64,000 nucleotides of DNA from Actinomycetota bacterium (lineage in GTDB: Bacteria; Actinomycetota; Acidimicrobiia; Acidimicrobiales; Ilumatobacteraceae): contig VFZC01000009.1 in the NCBI GenBank assembly GCA_016871355.1, positions 1 through 64,000 on the forward strand, read 5' to 3'. Both the position numbers and the translations under genes were made by a program. Every line of letters begins with the position of its first letter. The first letter of the stretch is position 1. Below, in pieces: positions 1-11,179 of this stretch. The notes beneath the pieces are model-generated. The model saw nothing but the letters and a program-made list of their open reading frames with translations, was not told the origin of the DNA and did no database searches.

Positions 1-120
1 CACCACCACCGGGCGCACCACCACCGGGCGCACCACCACCGGGCGCACCACCACCGGGCGCACCACCACCGGGCGCACCACCACCGGGCATACCACCACC
101 GGGCATACCACCACCGGGCA
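1..120. repeat. 15-bp tandem repeat, about eight perfect or near-perfect units
   Basis: Units read caccaccaccgggcg or taccaccaccgggca on the plus strand and continue off the window edge. They encode the PGGGA/PGGGM units of the secreted protein on the minus strand. From 121 to about 190 the repeat becomes degenerate. The near-identity of units suggests a length-variable tract. Confidence 0.9.
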
Positions 121-292
121 TACCACCAGGAGGTGGACCACCAGGAGGTGGACCAGGAGGTGGACCACCAGGAGGTGGACCAGGAGGGCCAGCTGACACT
201 GGCGTCGCCCACAAAACGAGCGCGAATGCGCCCAACACGCCGACGCGGATCACACGTCCACCATGGCGCAACATTTCAGATCGTTGAAACAT
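1..292 (-). CDS. Secreted Pro/Gly-rich repeat protein, N-terminal part (cut by window edge)
   Basis: Open at the left edge; 97 residues are visible. I start at ATG 292 because GGAGG lies at 301-305 with an 8-nt spacer; a second in-frame ATG at 274 is less well placed. Residues 1-34 look like a signal peptide: basic residues, a hydrophobic core (VGVLGAFALVLWA), and a likely cleavage after TPVSA. The mature part is almost only Pro and Gly: first PPGG/PPGPP units, then at least eight 5-residue units of the PGGGM or PGGGA kind. The chain resembles low-complexity secreted or cell-wall proteins, not true collagen, since the period is five and not three. Function unknown. The upstream small frame at 296-523 ends 3 nt before this start and could be co-transcribed. 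Confidence 0.6.
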   Translation of the reverse strand, partial: MFQRSEMLRHGGRVIRVGVLGAFALVLWATPVSAGPPGPPPGGPPPGPPPGGPPPGGMPGGGMPGGGMPGGGAPGGGAPGGGAPGGGAPGGGAPGGG

Positions 293-295
293 GGG

Positions 296-523
296 CTATA
301 CCTCCAAGCCGAATTGGTTCACAAGTTCAAACGCACGACCATCAACAGAGCAAATCGATACGCCGATGACAGCCACAGCGACCGTGTCGCCGCCCGTGAC
401 CAACGCCGAGACGGCTGAAAATGCCGCTAACTCGCCGTTGACGGTGAGTGGATCTTCAACCGCCGACAACGACGCCAAGTTCAGGCCGGAATCAGTCTTC
501 AAGACCTCGGAACGAAGAACCAT
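296..523 (-). CDS. Possible small hypothetical protein (75 aa)
   Basis: Not recognised. It begins at ATG 523 after GGGGG with a 5-nt spacer and ends at TAG 296-298, 3 nt before the start of the Pro/Gly repeat protein, whose GGAGG lies inside its last codons. That spacing is what a coupled gene pair would show. The residues are mildly hydrophobic toward the C-terminus, with no clear membrane segment or motif. Third-position GC is lower than in neighbouring genes, which argues against it being an established gene. Confidence 0.3.
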   Translation of the reverse strand: MVLRSEVLKTDSGLNLASLSAVEDPLTVNGELAAFSAVSALVTGGDTVAVAVIGVSICSVDGRAFELVNQFGLEV

Positions 524-1073
524 AAAGACCCCCGATTACCAACCGTCACTACCCTCAACCTCCGTCAATTGAACCACATTCATGTCGAAATGGAAAGACC
601 TTTGACGTGGGGATCGAAACTAGGAAATCAATTTCAGAATAAAGCGGGTCGGGCGAACACGGTTCGGCCTCGTGACCTCCCCGTGTCGGGGATTCCTCCC
701 ACGTAGTTCGACGGAGTCTCGTTGAAGAAAATCTCAGTGCCGAGAAGGGGAGCATGACGGTGTGTGCGGCGGCGATCATGAAGGCGTCCAGATGTTCTGA
801 GAGAATCAACCCAGCCTCGGTGGACAAGGCGAGGCGGCGATTGCTGACGGCCCGACGAAGTTCCGTAGTCGAGACACTCCAGTTCTCAGCGGCTCGCTCG
901 GAGTTGGGGTACTCCTAGGGGGTGGTGAGGGTGGTATCCAACCCACGTACCACCGAGCCGAAAGGCCCCGGAATAACACTGTCGACCAACGGGTGGAAAC
1001 CCGATTGGACCGCTGAGCGTGGACCATCAGGTCCGTACGGTCAGGGAACCTTGGGAGACCCTTGGCTCTCTTG
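524..1073. other. 550-bp stretch with no recognised gene
   Basis: Short open frames occur on both strands (for example 555-827 minus) but none has a good ribosome binding site, a recognisable motif or convincing composition. No tRNA-Ala follows the tRNA-Ile here, unlike the mycobacterial gyrA locus. A small hairpin, TCCCC/GGGGA with a 5-nt loop, lies near 678-692. Confidence 0.6.
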
Positions 1074-1147
1074 TGGGGCTAACAAGAGTCGAACTTGTGA
1101 CCTCATCCTTATCAGGGATGCGCTCTAACCAACTGAGCTATAGCCCC
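1074..1147 (-). tRNA. tRNA-Ile (anticodon GAT)
   Basis: The minus strand folds as a cloverleaf. Acceptor GGGGCTA (1147-1141) pairs with TAGCCCC. The D arm has AGCTCAGTTGGTTAGAGC, the anticodon loop reads CTGATAA, and the T loop is TTCGACT. The 3' CCA is not encoded. It lies 14 nt after the DUF3566 stop, the same order as gyrB-gyrA-DUF3566-tRNA-Ile in other actinobacteria. Confidence 0.95.
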
Positions 1148-1161
1148 AGCAGACGGGCACC

Positions 1162-1698
1162 CTATCGGCGGGTCCGCGCGACCCTCAACCGCCGCCACCA
1201 GGAGGCCGGGGGTTGAGCCGCAACATCCGGTCCTGCACCTTCCTCCAAGAGGGTCACCCGAACACCGCCCACCAGATCGGAGATCAGGTTGAAGGTGGTG
1301 GCCGCCAACACGGCGAGTCCGGTGAGACCGACCACGAGGAACAAACCGAGGATCCACGCCTGGTGGAAGATCTCTCCACCCTTGAACTCGAACGACTCCC
1401 AGCCGAAGCTCTCCATGAAACGCTCGACGTTGTCGACGGTTCCGGTCGCGTTGGCCACGTTCCACAACAACACACCCGTGAGCAACAACGTGAGGTAGAG
1501 AACCACGTGGAACACGAGAGTCACGCGAAACACGCTCCACGGATCGATGTGTCGAACGATGCGGGTCGTGCGTTGCAGACGCCGACGCTCCACCGTGATG
1601 AGGGGCTCTTTCGTAGGCGCTGAATTCGACGGCTGAGCAACGTCTTCATCGGGTTGAACCGCTGGCACGATGAACAACGGATCGCCGGAGTCGGACAC
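1162..1698 (-). CDS. DUF3566 family membrane protein
   Basis: A 178-residue protein of the DUF3566 family that follows gyrA in many actinobacteria (Rv0007 type). The N-terminal 45 residues are polar and probably cytoplasmic. RIVRHIDPWSVFRVT is the conserved entry to the first membrane segment (about 56-80). A second segment lies near 113-135, followed by NLISDLVGGVRV, the conserved C-terminal block. Mycobacterial relatives have been linked to the cell envelope and division site; the role here is inferred from family only. The start is GTG 1698 because TACGCT at 1705-1710 sits 6 nt upstream, the leaderless pattern used across this window. A degraded copy of its C-terminal block occurs near 57.4 kb. 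Confidence 0.85.
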   Translation of the reverse strand: MSDSGDPLFIVPAVQPDEDVAQPSNSAPTKEPLITVERRRLQRTTRIVRHIDPWSVFRVTLVFHVVLYLTLLLTGVLLWNVANATGTVDNVERFMESFGWESFEFKGGEIFHQAWILGLFLVVGLTGLAVLAATTFNLISDLVGGVRVTLLEEGAGPDVAAQPPASWWRRLRVARTRR

Positions 1699-1704
1699 GA
1701 GGCC

Positions 1705-1710
1705 AGCGTA
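1705..1710 (-). promoter_or_regulatory. -10 box TACGCT, leaderless start of DUF3566 gene
   Basis: TACGCT ends 6 nt before GTG 1698; no Shine-Dalgarno sequence lies between. Confidence 0.5.
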
Positions 1711-1715
1711 GAAGA

Positions 1716-2042
1716 TCAGGGGAGGTCGATGTTGCTCGCCCGCGCTCGGCCCACCACACCGCCGACGTCCACCATCACCTCGACGATCCCCGACCGTTCG
1801 ACGATCGACATCACAGCGGCGTCGTTCTGATGGGCGACACGGTTCGCGGTGGCGTCACCACTCTGCACGGCCGCGAGTGCCACCGCATCGGCCACCGCCT
1901 GTGCACGTGCCGCGTCCACCACTGCGCCGCCCAGGCGAACCATCTGCTGAGTGGCCACCAGAAGAACGGCGATCACACCGAGACACAGAATCCCAGCCTG
2001 ACCGTTGTCGCGAACTCGGCTCGGCCGAGACGGGCTCGTCAC
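1716..2042 (-). CDS. TadE/TadG-like small membrane protein
   Basis: A 108-residue protein: a short basic N-terminus, one hydrophobic segment at about 15-38 ([14 protein letters not shown]), then [20 protein letters not shown]. That Ala-rich helix is typical of TadE/TadG-like proteins placed beside Flp-type secretion genes in actinobacteria. Its GTG start overlaps the gyrA stop (GTGA at 2039-2042), so it is translationally coupled to gyrA. That is an unusual place for this family, which more often follows a tad/helicase cluster. It may be anchored and surface-exposed; function unknown. Confidence 0.6.
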   Translation of the reverse strand: MTSPSRPSRVRDNGQAGILCLGVIAVLLVATQQMVRLGGAVVDAARAQAVADAVALAAVQSGDATANRVAHQNDAAVMSIVERSGIVEVMVDVGGVVGRARASNIDLP

Positions 2043-4512
2043 TCGTCGTCGCCACCGAGGATGAGAGCGACCGACGACACCGTCTGGCCCTCGTCCACGG
2101 TCATGACCCGCACACCCGTCGCCGTTCGACCCTGCGACGAGATGTTGCGGACTTCGGTGCGGATGGTGGCGCCACCAGACGTGACGGCCACGATCTCGTC
2201 GTCGATGCCCACCATGAAGGCCGACACGACGTACCCCTTCTTTTCCTTGATGACGATGCCGCGCACGCCGATACCACCACGGCCCTGCTGATTGAACTTG
2301 TCGAGTTGCGTGCGCTTACCGTAACCGGCCTCCGTGATCATGAGGATCGCTGCGTCGTCACGCGCCACATCGACACTCACCACCTTGTCTCCCGAGCGCA
2401 ACTTCATGCCGCGCACACCAGCGGTGGCTCGACCCATCGGTCGCACTTCGTCTTCGGAGAAGCGAATGGTCATTCCGGATCGACCTACCATGAAGATGTC
2501 ATCGGAACCGGAGGTCTCGATGACGCGCACCAGTTCGTCACCGGGTCGCAGGTTGATCGCGATGAGGCCGTCTCGACGACCGTTGTCGTACTCGTCGAAC
2601 GCCGTCTTCTTCACGACGCCATCGCGCGTCGCGAAGAACAGATAACGCTCGGCCGCGAAGTCACGGGTGTCGATGATCGCCTCGATGGTCTCGCCGGCCT
2701 GCAGCGGCAGCAAGTTGACGATCGGAACGCCCTTGGCTGCGCGCTCGCGCTCGGGAACGTCGTGCGCACGGAGGCGATACACCTTGCCGCGATTCGAGAA
2801 GAACAGAAGATAGGCGTGCGCGGTCGTGAAGATCACGTGCTTCACGATGTCGTCGGCCTTCAACTTGGCTCCGGTGACGCCCTTGCCACCGCGACCCTGC
2901 GTGCGGAAGTTGGACGCCGCCACGGCCTTGACGTACTGCGCCGCGGTCATCACGATCACCAGCTCAGTGTCGTCGACCAGGTCTTCGAGGCTCATCTCAC
3001 CGGCGTCGAGAGTGATCGGGCACACGCGCGGTGTGGCGAACTCTTCCTTGATGGCGAGGAGTTCGTCCTTGATCACGGTTCGCAACTTCGTGTCGTCGGC
3101 GAGGATGGCCTGCAGATCGGCGATGCGTTGAGTCAGTTCCGCGATCTCGGCCTCGAGGTCGATGCGCGACAAACGAGTGAGTTGGCGCAGCTGCATGTCG
3201 AGAATGTCGATGGCCTGCACTTCGGTGAACTCGTACGGCTTGGCCATGAGTTGCGCCTTGGCGCTGCCGGCGTCATCGCTCTCACGAATGAGCTTGATGA
3301 TCTGGTCGATGACGTTGAGCGCCTTGATGCGCCCTTCGAGGAGGTGCGCTCGCCGCTGAGCCTTGTCGAGACGGAACTCGGTGCGACGCGTGAGCACCTC
3401 GACCTGATGGCGCAAGTAGCCGTCGATGGTGTCGGACAAGGTGAGTTGGCGCGGCACACCGTCGACCAACGCCACCATGTTCACACCGAAACTTGTCTGC
3501 AACTGCGTGAGCTTGAAGAGGTTGTTGAGCACCACGTTGGCGTTGGCGTCACGCTTCAACAAGATGGTGAGGTTGGTCTTGCCGCCCGACGAACCGTCGT
3601 TCACGTCGGCGATGCCGTCGATGTCGCCCGCATCCACCAGTTCTTGAATTCGACCGGCGATGGCCGAGCAACTGGTCTGGTACGGCAACTGCGTGACCAC
3701 GATCTGCATCTGGCCGCGCTTGTTCTCTTCGATGGCCGCCGTGGCGCGCATCTTGATGCTGCCGCGTCCGGTGCGATAGGCGTCGATGACTCCGGCGCGA
3801 CCGAGGATGGCTCCTCCGGTCGGGAAGTCGGGGCCCTTCACGAACTGCATGAGGTCGTCGGGTGTGGCGCCTGGATTAAAGAGCATGTGCACACACGCAT
3901 CGATCACTTCGCCCAAGTTGTGCGGCGGAATGTTGGTGGCCATACCCACCGCGATGCCCTGGCTGCCGTTCACCAACAAGTTGGGGAATCGCGCCGGAAG
4001 AACCGTCGGTTCTTCGCGAGTGCCGTCGTACGTGGTCGACATGTCGACGGTGTTCTCGTCGATGTCGGCCAACAACTGCATGGCCAACGGATGGAGTCGA
4101 CATTCGGTGTAGCGGCTGGCCGCCGGGCCGAAGTCGGGTGATCCGTAGTTGCCGTGGAAGTCGATGAGCGGATGACGCAGCGAGAACGGCTGGGCCATGC
4201 GCACGAGTGCGTCGTAGATGGCGCTGTCGCCGTGCGGGTGGTACTTGGCCATCGTGTCGCCCGAGACGCGGGCCGATTTCACGAACGGACGGTCGGGACG
4301 GAAGCCTTGCTCGTCCATGTCCCAGATGATGCGGCGGTGCACCGGCTTGAGACCGTCGCGCACATCGGGCAGTGCGCGCGCCATGATGACCGACATGGCG
4401 TAGTCGAGGAACGAACGCTCCATCTCGTCCTGCAACGCGACGGGTTGCACGGTGATGATGGGTTCTTCGGGTGTGGGATCACTCGGCGGCGGGGGTGTCT
4501 TCTTGGAAGCCA

Positions 4513-4513
<1 letters not shown>
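2039..4513 (-). CDS. gyrA: DNA gyrase subunit A
   Basis: An 824-residue type IIA topoisomerase subunit that cuts and rejoins DNA; with GyrB it introduces negative supercoils. The N-terminal breakage-reunion domain carries the active Tyr135 in [10 protein letters not shown]. The quinolone pocket HGDSAIYD at 94-101 keeps Ser97 and Asp101, the sensitive configuration. The C-terminal DNA-wrapping domain has a GyrA-box variant QGRGGKG at 539-545 (canonical QRRGGKG) and a related QGRGGIG near 743. The ATG overlaps the gyrB stop by one base (TGATG), so the two are coupled. Length is normal for the family. Confidence 0.98.
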
Positions 4514-6465
<1,952 letters not shown>

Positions 6466-6648
6466 TGGTACCTCGTGGTGTGCTTCGGCGGGCCGGTTCG
6501 AACTGTGAGCCACGAGTGGCTCACGAGGGCGATGGAAGGCCTCGCAACAACAGGTGAAATCCTACCCCAAAAAGACTTCGGATTCGTGCCACAACAGGCA
6601 CTATGAGCAGGGGAAACGTACCTTTTTCCACACGCCTCACCACGGGGT

Positions 6649-6948
6649 TCAGCGGGGTCGTCGCACCTTGATCTCGAGCCGCTCCACGCGGGTCGCTCCG
6701 GCCTCTCCGAACCGGGCCAGCAGATCCCGTTCCAAGAACTTCAACTGGGTCGCCCAGGCCGGGTCGTCCACCTCCACCACGAGGGTGTCGCCGTCGAGCC
6801 GCACGGGGGTCACGTGGGCCGCCACGGCCTCGCCCACCAGTTCGGTCCACCGCGAGAACACCGTCACCGTGGTCGACCGGTCGCCCCCCTTCAACGACGC
6901 GAGCAAGCGGTCGAGGGCCGACCCCAAGGGGCGCGGATCGTCGCTCAC
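6649..6948 (-). CDS. dciA: DUF721 / DciA-type replicative helicase loader
   Basis: A 99-residue DUF721 protein in the Rv0004 position between recF and gyrB. DciA proteins help DnaB load at the origin in bacteria that lack DnaC or DnaI. The conserved core is visible: FSRWTELVGEAVAAHVTPVR, then DTLVVEVDDPAWATQL and LKFLERDLLARF. This matches the KH-like fold with a W-x-x-x-V-G entry. The GTG start at 6948 overlaps the recF stop (GTGA), which decides the start; longer in-frame extensions run back into recF and are not conserved. About 180 bp separate it from gyrB. Confidence 0.85.
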   Translation of the reverse strand: MSDDPRPLGSALDRLLASLKGGDRSTTVTVFSRWTELVGEAVAAHVTPVRLDGDTLVVEVDDPAWATQLKFLERDLLARFGEAGATRVERLEIKVRRPR

Positions 6949-8024
6949 GCCTGCACCTGACCGGCTTCGATCGTGATCACTCGATCGGGTCGCGCCGCCG
7001 GAGGCAACGGGTTGGCGGTCGTGATCACCACCTGCCCCGGAGGCAAATGAGCCACGAGGGCCTCGCAACGGCCCGGGTCGAGTTCGCTCAACACATCGTC
7101 GAGCACGAGCAGCGGGGTCATGTCGGTGGTGCGCGCCACCAACCGATGGACGGCCAGGCGAAGCGACAGTGCGAGCGAGCGCATCTCACCCTGACTCGCG
7201 TGCGTACGGGCCGGCATCGAACCGAGGAACAACTCGATGTCGTCGCGATGGGGACCAACGGTCGACACACCGCGCCGCACGTCGTCACGCCGCGAAGCCG
7301 ACAGCGCGGCGGCCAGCCCCGAACGCCGCCACTCGGGCTCGTAACGCAACGCGACCGCCACCGGGATTCTGGCCACCTGCTGATACGCCTCTTGGACCAT
7401 CGGTTGAAGCTGCGCCAACAACATGGCCCGTGCCTGTCCGATCTCGTCCCCCACCGACGCCAGTCGTTCGTCCCAGACGTCGAGTGAGAAGCCGACCTCG
7501 TCGGTGAGTCGTCCTGCGCACTGACGCAGGAGCGTGTTGCGTTGTCTGATCACCCGATCGAGTTCGAGTCGCAACGCATCGTTCTTCGCGGCCAGGCTGA
7601 CGAGGGCGTCGTCGACGAAGCGACGGCGCTCGGATGGCGCACCTTTCACCAAGTCGAGATCATCGGGCGAGAACACCGTGACGCGCAGAACGCCGACGAG
7701 ATCGCGGGTACGCGGAAGGCGTTGCTTGTTCACCAACACGTTCACTCGACCTTGACGGGGAACCTCCACTTCCACCAACAACTCACGACCGTCGTCGTGC
7801 CGCACCGTCGCGCGAACGAACGCGGATTCGGCGCCATCGCGAACCAGCGCGGCCGTGGGCACCTGGCGAAAACTGTCGAGCGTGGCGAGGAAAGCCATCG
7901 CTTCGGCCACGTTGGTCTTGCCTTGACCGTTGCGACCGACGATCGCCGTGGTCTCGGCCGTGAGCGAGAAAGTAGCCCGTGCGTAATTGCGAAAGTCGAC
8001 GAGCTCGATCTGCTCGATGAACAT
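6945..8024 (-). CDS. recF: DNA replication and repair protein RecF
   Basis: A 359-residue SMC-like ATPase of the RecFOR gap-repair pathway that loads RecA at gaps. Walker A GRNGQGKTN is at 30-38 after the typical start IEQIELVDFRNY. The ABC signature region SQGEMRSLALSLRLA and Walker B LLVLDDVLSELD lie in the C-terminal third. The ATG start overlaps the dnaN stop by one base and the stop overlaps the dciA start, so dnaN-recF-dciA are tightly coupled. Length is normal. Confidence 0.97.
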   Translation of the reverse strand: MFIEQIELVDFRNYARATFSLTAETTAIVGRNGQGKTNVAEAMAFLATLDSFRQVPTAALVRDGAESAFVRATVRHDDGRELLVEVEVPRQGRVNVLVNKQRLPRTRDLVGVLRVTVFSPDDLDLVKGAPSERRRFVDDALVSLAAKNDALRLELDRVIRQRNTLLRQCAGRLTDEVGFSLDVWDERLASVGDEIGQARAMLLAQLQPMVQEAYQQVARIPVAVALRYEPEWRRSGLAAALSASRRDDVRRGVSTVGPHRDDIELFLGSMPARTHASQGEMRSLALSLRLAVHRLVARTTDMTPLLVLDDVLSELDPGRCEALVAHLPPGQVVITTANPLPPAARPDRVITIEAGQVQA

Positions 8025-9115
8025 CAGGAACGCAAGGGCATCAACAGATACGTGTACGACGGGTCGTCCTTCGGACGAATGACCGCCAACTTGCCCGGCT
8101 CACTCGTTTGGATGGTCACGAGTTCGGCACCACACGCTTCGATGCCCGCGGCCAGAAGTTCGTTGTTGAACGACATCTCGATTTCGTTACCCGACATGTC
8201 GCCGTCGAGTTGCTCGTGCGCTTCGCCGCTGTCCTGACTCACCATGCGCAACGTGACACCATCGGACGCGATTCGAATGCGCAACGGTGTACCGATCGGG
8301 TCGCGTGCGACGAGCTTGACGCGACGAATCGATTCGAGAACCGAATCGCGCGAGATCGTGAGACTGTTGGGCGGACTGGGCGGAATGAGTCGCTGGTAAT
8401 CGGCGAACGTTCCTGCCAGCAACCGCGTCACCAAACGGGTCGCGCCCATCTCGAACGTGGCGTCGTTGTCGGTGATGTTGATACTCACAGTTTCGGCGTT
8501 GCCGAGCAGACGCTGCAACTCACCGAGTGCGCGAGCCGGCACGACGAACTTGGCTCCATCGGGCAGAACCGCAGCATCGATGTCGCGGATGGCCAAGCGA
8601 TACGAATCGGTCGCGACCAAACGAAGTTTCGTGTCGACACCCGTGATGAGAACTCCGGTGAGCACACCACGTGCGTCGTCGGTGCTGGCGGCGCGAACGA
8701 CCTGCTTGAGTGCTTCCGACAGCGAGGCGGCCGGAATGGTGACGCCTCCACCCACCGAGCCGCTCCACTTGGGGAAGTCACCTTCGGCGCCGGTGGGAAC
8801 CGAGAAGTTCACACGGCTCGCCGAAATCTGCACCTTGTCGTCACCGACGTCGATCGTGACCGCGCCCGACGGAAGTGAGCGAACGACTTCACTGGCCAAC
8901 TTGGCCGGAAGCAACACGACTCCGTCTTTCCCGTCGGCCACGGGGACGACGGCCTCGATCGTCAGATCGCCATCGGTGCCGGTCACTCGCAACGAGCCGC
9001 CGGCCAACACCAAACGCAGGCACGACAACGTGGGATTGGTGGCTCGGCCGGTGGCAGCTCGGCTGGCGGCGCCGAACGCGTCGGCGAGGATGTCGCGCTC
9101 ACATCGGAACTTCAC
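8024..9115 (-). CDS. dnaN: DNA polymerase III beta sliding clamp
   Basis: A 363-residue ring-forming processivity clamp. Three similar clamp folds are seen in order, beginning MKFRCERDILADAFGAASRA and ending with the conserved YLLMPLR. The start is GTG 9115 with AAGGAG ending about 6 nt upstream. The 264 bp upstream, toward dnaA, hold the candidate origin. Confidence 0.97.
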   Translation of the reverse strand: MKFRCERDILADAFGAASRAATGRATNPTLSCLRLVLAGGSLRVTGTDGDLTIEAVVPVADGKDGVVLLPAKLASEVVRSLPSGAVTIDVGDDKVQISASRVNFSVPTGAEGDFPKWSGSVGGGVTIPAASLSEALKQVVRAASTDDARGVLTGVLITGVDTKLRLVATDSYRLAIRDIDAAVLPDGAKFVVPARALGELQRLLGNAETVSINITDNDATFEMGATRLVTRLLAGTFADYQRLIPPSPPNSLTISRDSVLESIRRVKLVARDPIGTPLRIRIASDGVTLRMVSQDSGEAHEQLDGDMSGNEIEMSFNNELLAAGIEACGAELVTIQTSEPGKLAVIRPKDDPSYTYLLMPLRS

Positions 9116-9166
9116 TCGAGACTCCTTGACCCCGGATCGCCGATGCCCTTGTCGACATCGCTCGAT

Positions 9167-9360
9167 GCTTCTTGAACTTAGTACTTGTAATAAGAGCTGT
9201 GGATTGTGGACGACGTGTCATTCGTCCAGCGAGACACACAGATCGAGGTGTGTCGGGTTGTTCATAGACGTCCACACCCGAACCCACGCAAACGACACGA
9301 CCGGTGGACAACACGAGCTTGTTCACAGCGTGACACCCTCGAAATCACATGCGGTCCACA
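9167..9360. promoter_or_regulatory. Candidate oriC: DnaA-box cluster between dnaN and dnaA
   Basis: Within the 264-bp gap I see 9-mers close to TTGTCCACA or its complement: TGTGGATTG 9198-9206, TGTGGACGA 9205-9213, TTGTTCATA 9258-9266, GGTGGACAA 9303-9311, TTGTTCACA 9319-9327 and CGGTCCACA 9352-9360. A locally AT-rich stretch at about 9167-9196, next to dnaN, could be the unwinding element. Actinobacterial origins normally lie in the dnaA-dnaN gap. No box here is a perfect consensus, so the exact origin is inferred. Confidence 0.65.
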
Positions 9361-9379
9361 TCGTCATCCCCATGGTGCG

Positions 9380-10750
9380 TCAGCCCAACTTCAACGTCTT
9401 GATGAGCATGGTCACGTGGTCGTAGGTCTGGGTGCGTTCCTTCATGAGGCGCTGGATCTTCTCGACGGCGTGGATGACCGTGGTGTGATCGCGGCCGCCG
9501 AAGAGTCGGGCGATGGCCGGGTACGACAGATCGGTGAGTTCACGGAACACGTACATCGCTTCCTGCCGGGCCGCCACCAACGGCCGTTGACGGCTCTTGC
9601 CGCGTAGCGCATCGACCGAGAACCCGAGAATTCCGGCGATTTCCGTGAGCAATTCCTCGTCGGTGCGGTGCTTGGGAGCCTGATCGGTGAGGAGGTCTTC
9701 GAGGAGTCGCTCGGCTTGGGCCACGTTCATGTCGACTCGGTTGAGGCTCGCGTACGCACTCACGCGGATGAGAGCACCTTCGAGTTCGCGAATGTTGGAG
9801 GTGACTCGCGAGGCGATGAACTCGAGCACGTCGGACGGGAAGATCGTGCCTTCGCGCTCGGCCTTGTTGCGCAAGATCGCCAGGCGGGTCTCCAGATCGG
9901 GCGGTTGGACGTCGGTGATCAGACCCCAACGGAAACGGCCGATGAGACGCTCCTCGAGGTTGGGGATCGCGTCGGGCACGCGATCGGACGAGATGACGAT
10001 CTGCTTGTTGGTGCCGTGCAGCGAGTTGAAGGTGTGGAAGAACTCTTCCTGCAGACCTTCTTTGCCCTCCATGAACTGAATGTCGTCGATGAGGAGCAGG
10101 TCGATGTCGCGGTAGCGACGCTTGAAATTGGCGATCGATGCATTACGGATGCCGTCGACGTATTCGTTGAGGAAGGTCTCGCTGGTCACGTATCGGACCT
10201 GGTAGTGGCTGTAGTTCTGCAGGACGTAGTGCCCGATGGCGTGCAGCAAGTGGGTCTTGCCGAGTCCGGCCGATCCGTAGATGAAGAGCGGGTTGTAACT
10301 ACGAGCCGGGGTTTCGGCCACCCGTTGGGCGGCAGCCAAGGCGAAACTGTTCGACCCGCCGCGCACGAAGGTCTCGAACGTGTACCGGGGATTCAAGCCG
10401 GCCCGCTCGCCGGCGGTTTCGCGGGCCGACCGCGATTCGGCTTGTTCGATGGCCGGATCGTCCTTCACCACCGCGGCGGGTGTCGAGGCGGCGGCTTCGG
10501 GCGGGGCCACGACCTCCACGTCGAGATGGCGGCTGCCGGCACCGATTTCGGCCAGCGCATCCATGACCAGTGGGAGGTAGCGGGTCATGATCTTGTCGCG
10601 AACGGTCCCGCTCGGAACCGCCAGCCGGATCGTCTGGCCGTCACTCGGAATGGAGTAAACGTCGTTGAACGTCGAGTACCACACGGCATCGGAGACCTGT
10701 GCGCGCAGCAGTTGAGCCACTGCTGCCCACATGTTCTCCTGGTCTTCCAC
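9380..10750 (-). CDS. dnaA: Chromosomal replication initiator DnaA
   Basis: A 456-residue AAA+ initiator that binds DnaA boxes and opens oriC. Domain I begins at [14 protein letters not shown]. Domain II is a Pro/Ala/Glu linker at about 80-118. Domain III has Walker [10 protein letters not shown] at 159-167 and Walker B LLIDDIQF. The domain IV DNA-binding signature is [15 protein letters not shown] near the C-terminus. I choose GTG 10750, with AAGGAG and a 6-nt spacer; an upstream in-frame start would add 16 residues without support. DnaA-box-like 9-mers flank the gene on both sides, suggesting autoregulation. Confidence 0.97.
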   Translation of the reverse strand: MEDQENMWAAVAQLLRAQVSDAVWYSTFNDVYSIPSDGQTIRLAVPSGTVRDKIMTRYLPLVMDALAEIGAGSRHLDVEVVAPPEAAASTPAAVVKDDPAIEQAESRSARETAGERAGLNPRYTFETFVRGGSNSFALAAAQRVAETPARSYNPLFIYGSAGLGKTHLLHAIGHYVLQNYSHYQVRYVTSETFLNEYVDGIRNASIANFKRRYRDIDLLLIDDIQFMEGKEGLQEEFFHTFNSLHGTNKQIVISSDRVPDAIPNLEERLIGRFRWGLITDVQPPDLETRLAILRNKAEREGTIFPSDVLEFIASRVTSNIRELEGALIRVSAYASLNRVDMNVAQAERLLEDLLTDQAPKHRTDEELLTEIAGILGFSVDALRGKSRQRPLVAARQEAMYVFRELTDLSYPAIARLFGGRDHTTVIHAVEKIQRLMKERTQTYDHVTMLIKTLKLG

Positions 10751-10778
10751 CTGGGACTCCTTGATCCTGACCGCTACT

Positions 10779-10920
10779 CGATCCACAGATGGGTCCACAG
10801 AATGTGGACAACCTCCTCTGGCTCATCCCGGGTCGTGTGACCTGGGCCGACGGCCGTCTCGAGCCCGGGATTCCGGGGACACGGCCGTTGGAACACGGCA
10901 ACATAGCAGGCTGTGGATAG
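10779..10920. promoter_or_regulatory. DnaA-box cluster in the divergent dnaA/rpmH gap
   Basis: One perfect consensus box, TGTGGACAA, at 10803-10811. Near matches are CGATCCACA 10779-10787, GGGTCCACA 10791-10799 and TGTGGATAG 10912-10920. They sit directly in front of dnaA and opposite rpmH. This could be a dnaA autoregulatory region or a second part of the origin. Confidence 0.6.
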
Positions 10921-11044
10921 TTGCTGAAAAGCCCGGTCGCGGGTTGCCCAGGTGAGCGCCCGAGCCGTAGCCTGAGCCGTTGCGTCGGCGTCTCGTCGGC
11001 CGACATCCACTGGCCCATCGTGGCTGGTCACCGAGGAGTTCTTC

Positions 11045-11179
11045 GTGAAGCGCACGTACCAACCCAACAAGAAGCGCCGGTCGATGAAGCATGGCTTCCG
11101 GGCGCGTATGGCTACCCGCGGTGGCCGAGCCATTCTCAAGGCCCGTCGCCTGAAGGGCCGCAAGCGGCTGTCGGCTTGA
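11045..11179 (+). CDS. rpmH: 50S ribosomal protein L34
   Basis: A 44-residue, very basic L34. It opens with [20 protein letters not shown] and ends [11 protein letters not shown], the standard family layout. The start is GTG 11045 with GAGGAG 6 nt upstream. It heads the rightward rpmH-rnpA-yidD-yidC-jag-rsmG run. Confidence 0.98.
   Translation: MKRTYQPNKKRRSMKHGFRARMATRGGRAILKARRLKGRKRLSA

Noticed and set aside
1-120. CRISPR-like look of short repeats
   Set aside because: Units are contiguous with no spacers and encode a regular peptide repeat.
830-1073. Search for tRNA-Ala after tRNA-Ile
   Set aside because: No cloverleaf or GGGGCC acceptor is present on either strand.
1877-4141. Long open frame antisense to gyrA (and similar ones antisense to gyrB, topA, clpC, DUF6049)
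   Set aside because: High GC with strong third-position bias produces long antisense frames; the gyrA strand carries all conserved motifs.
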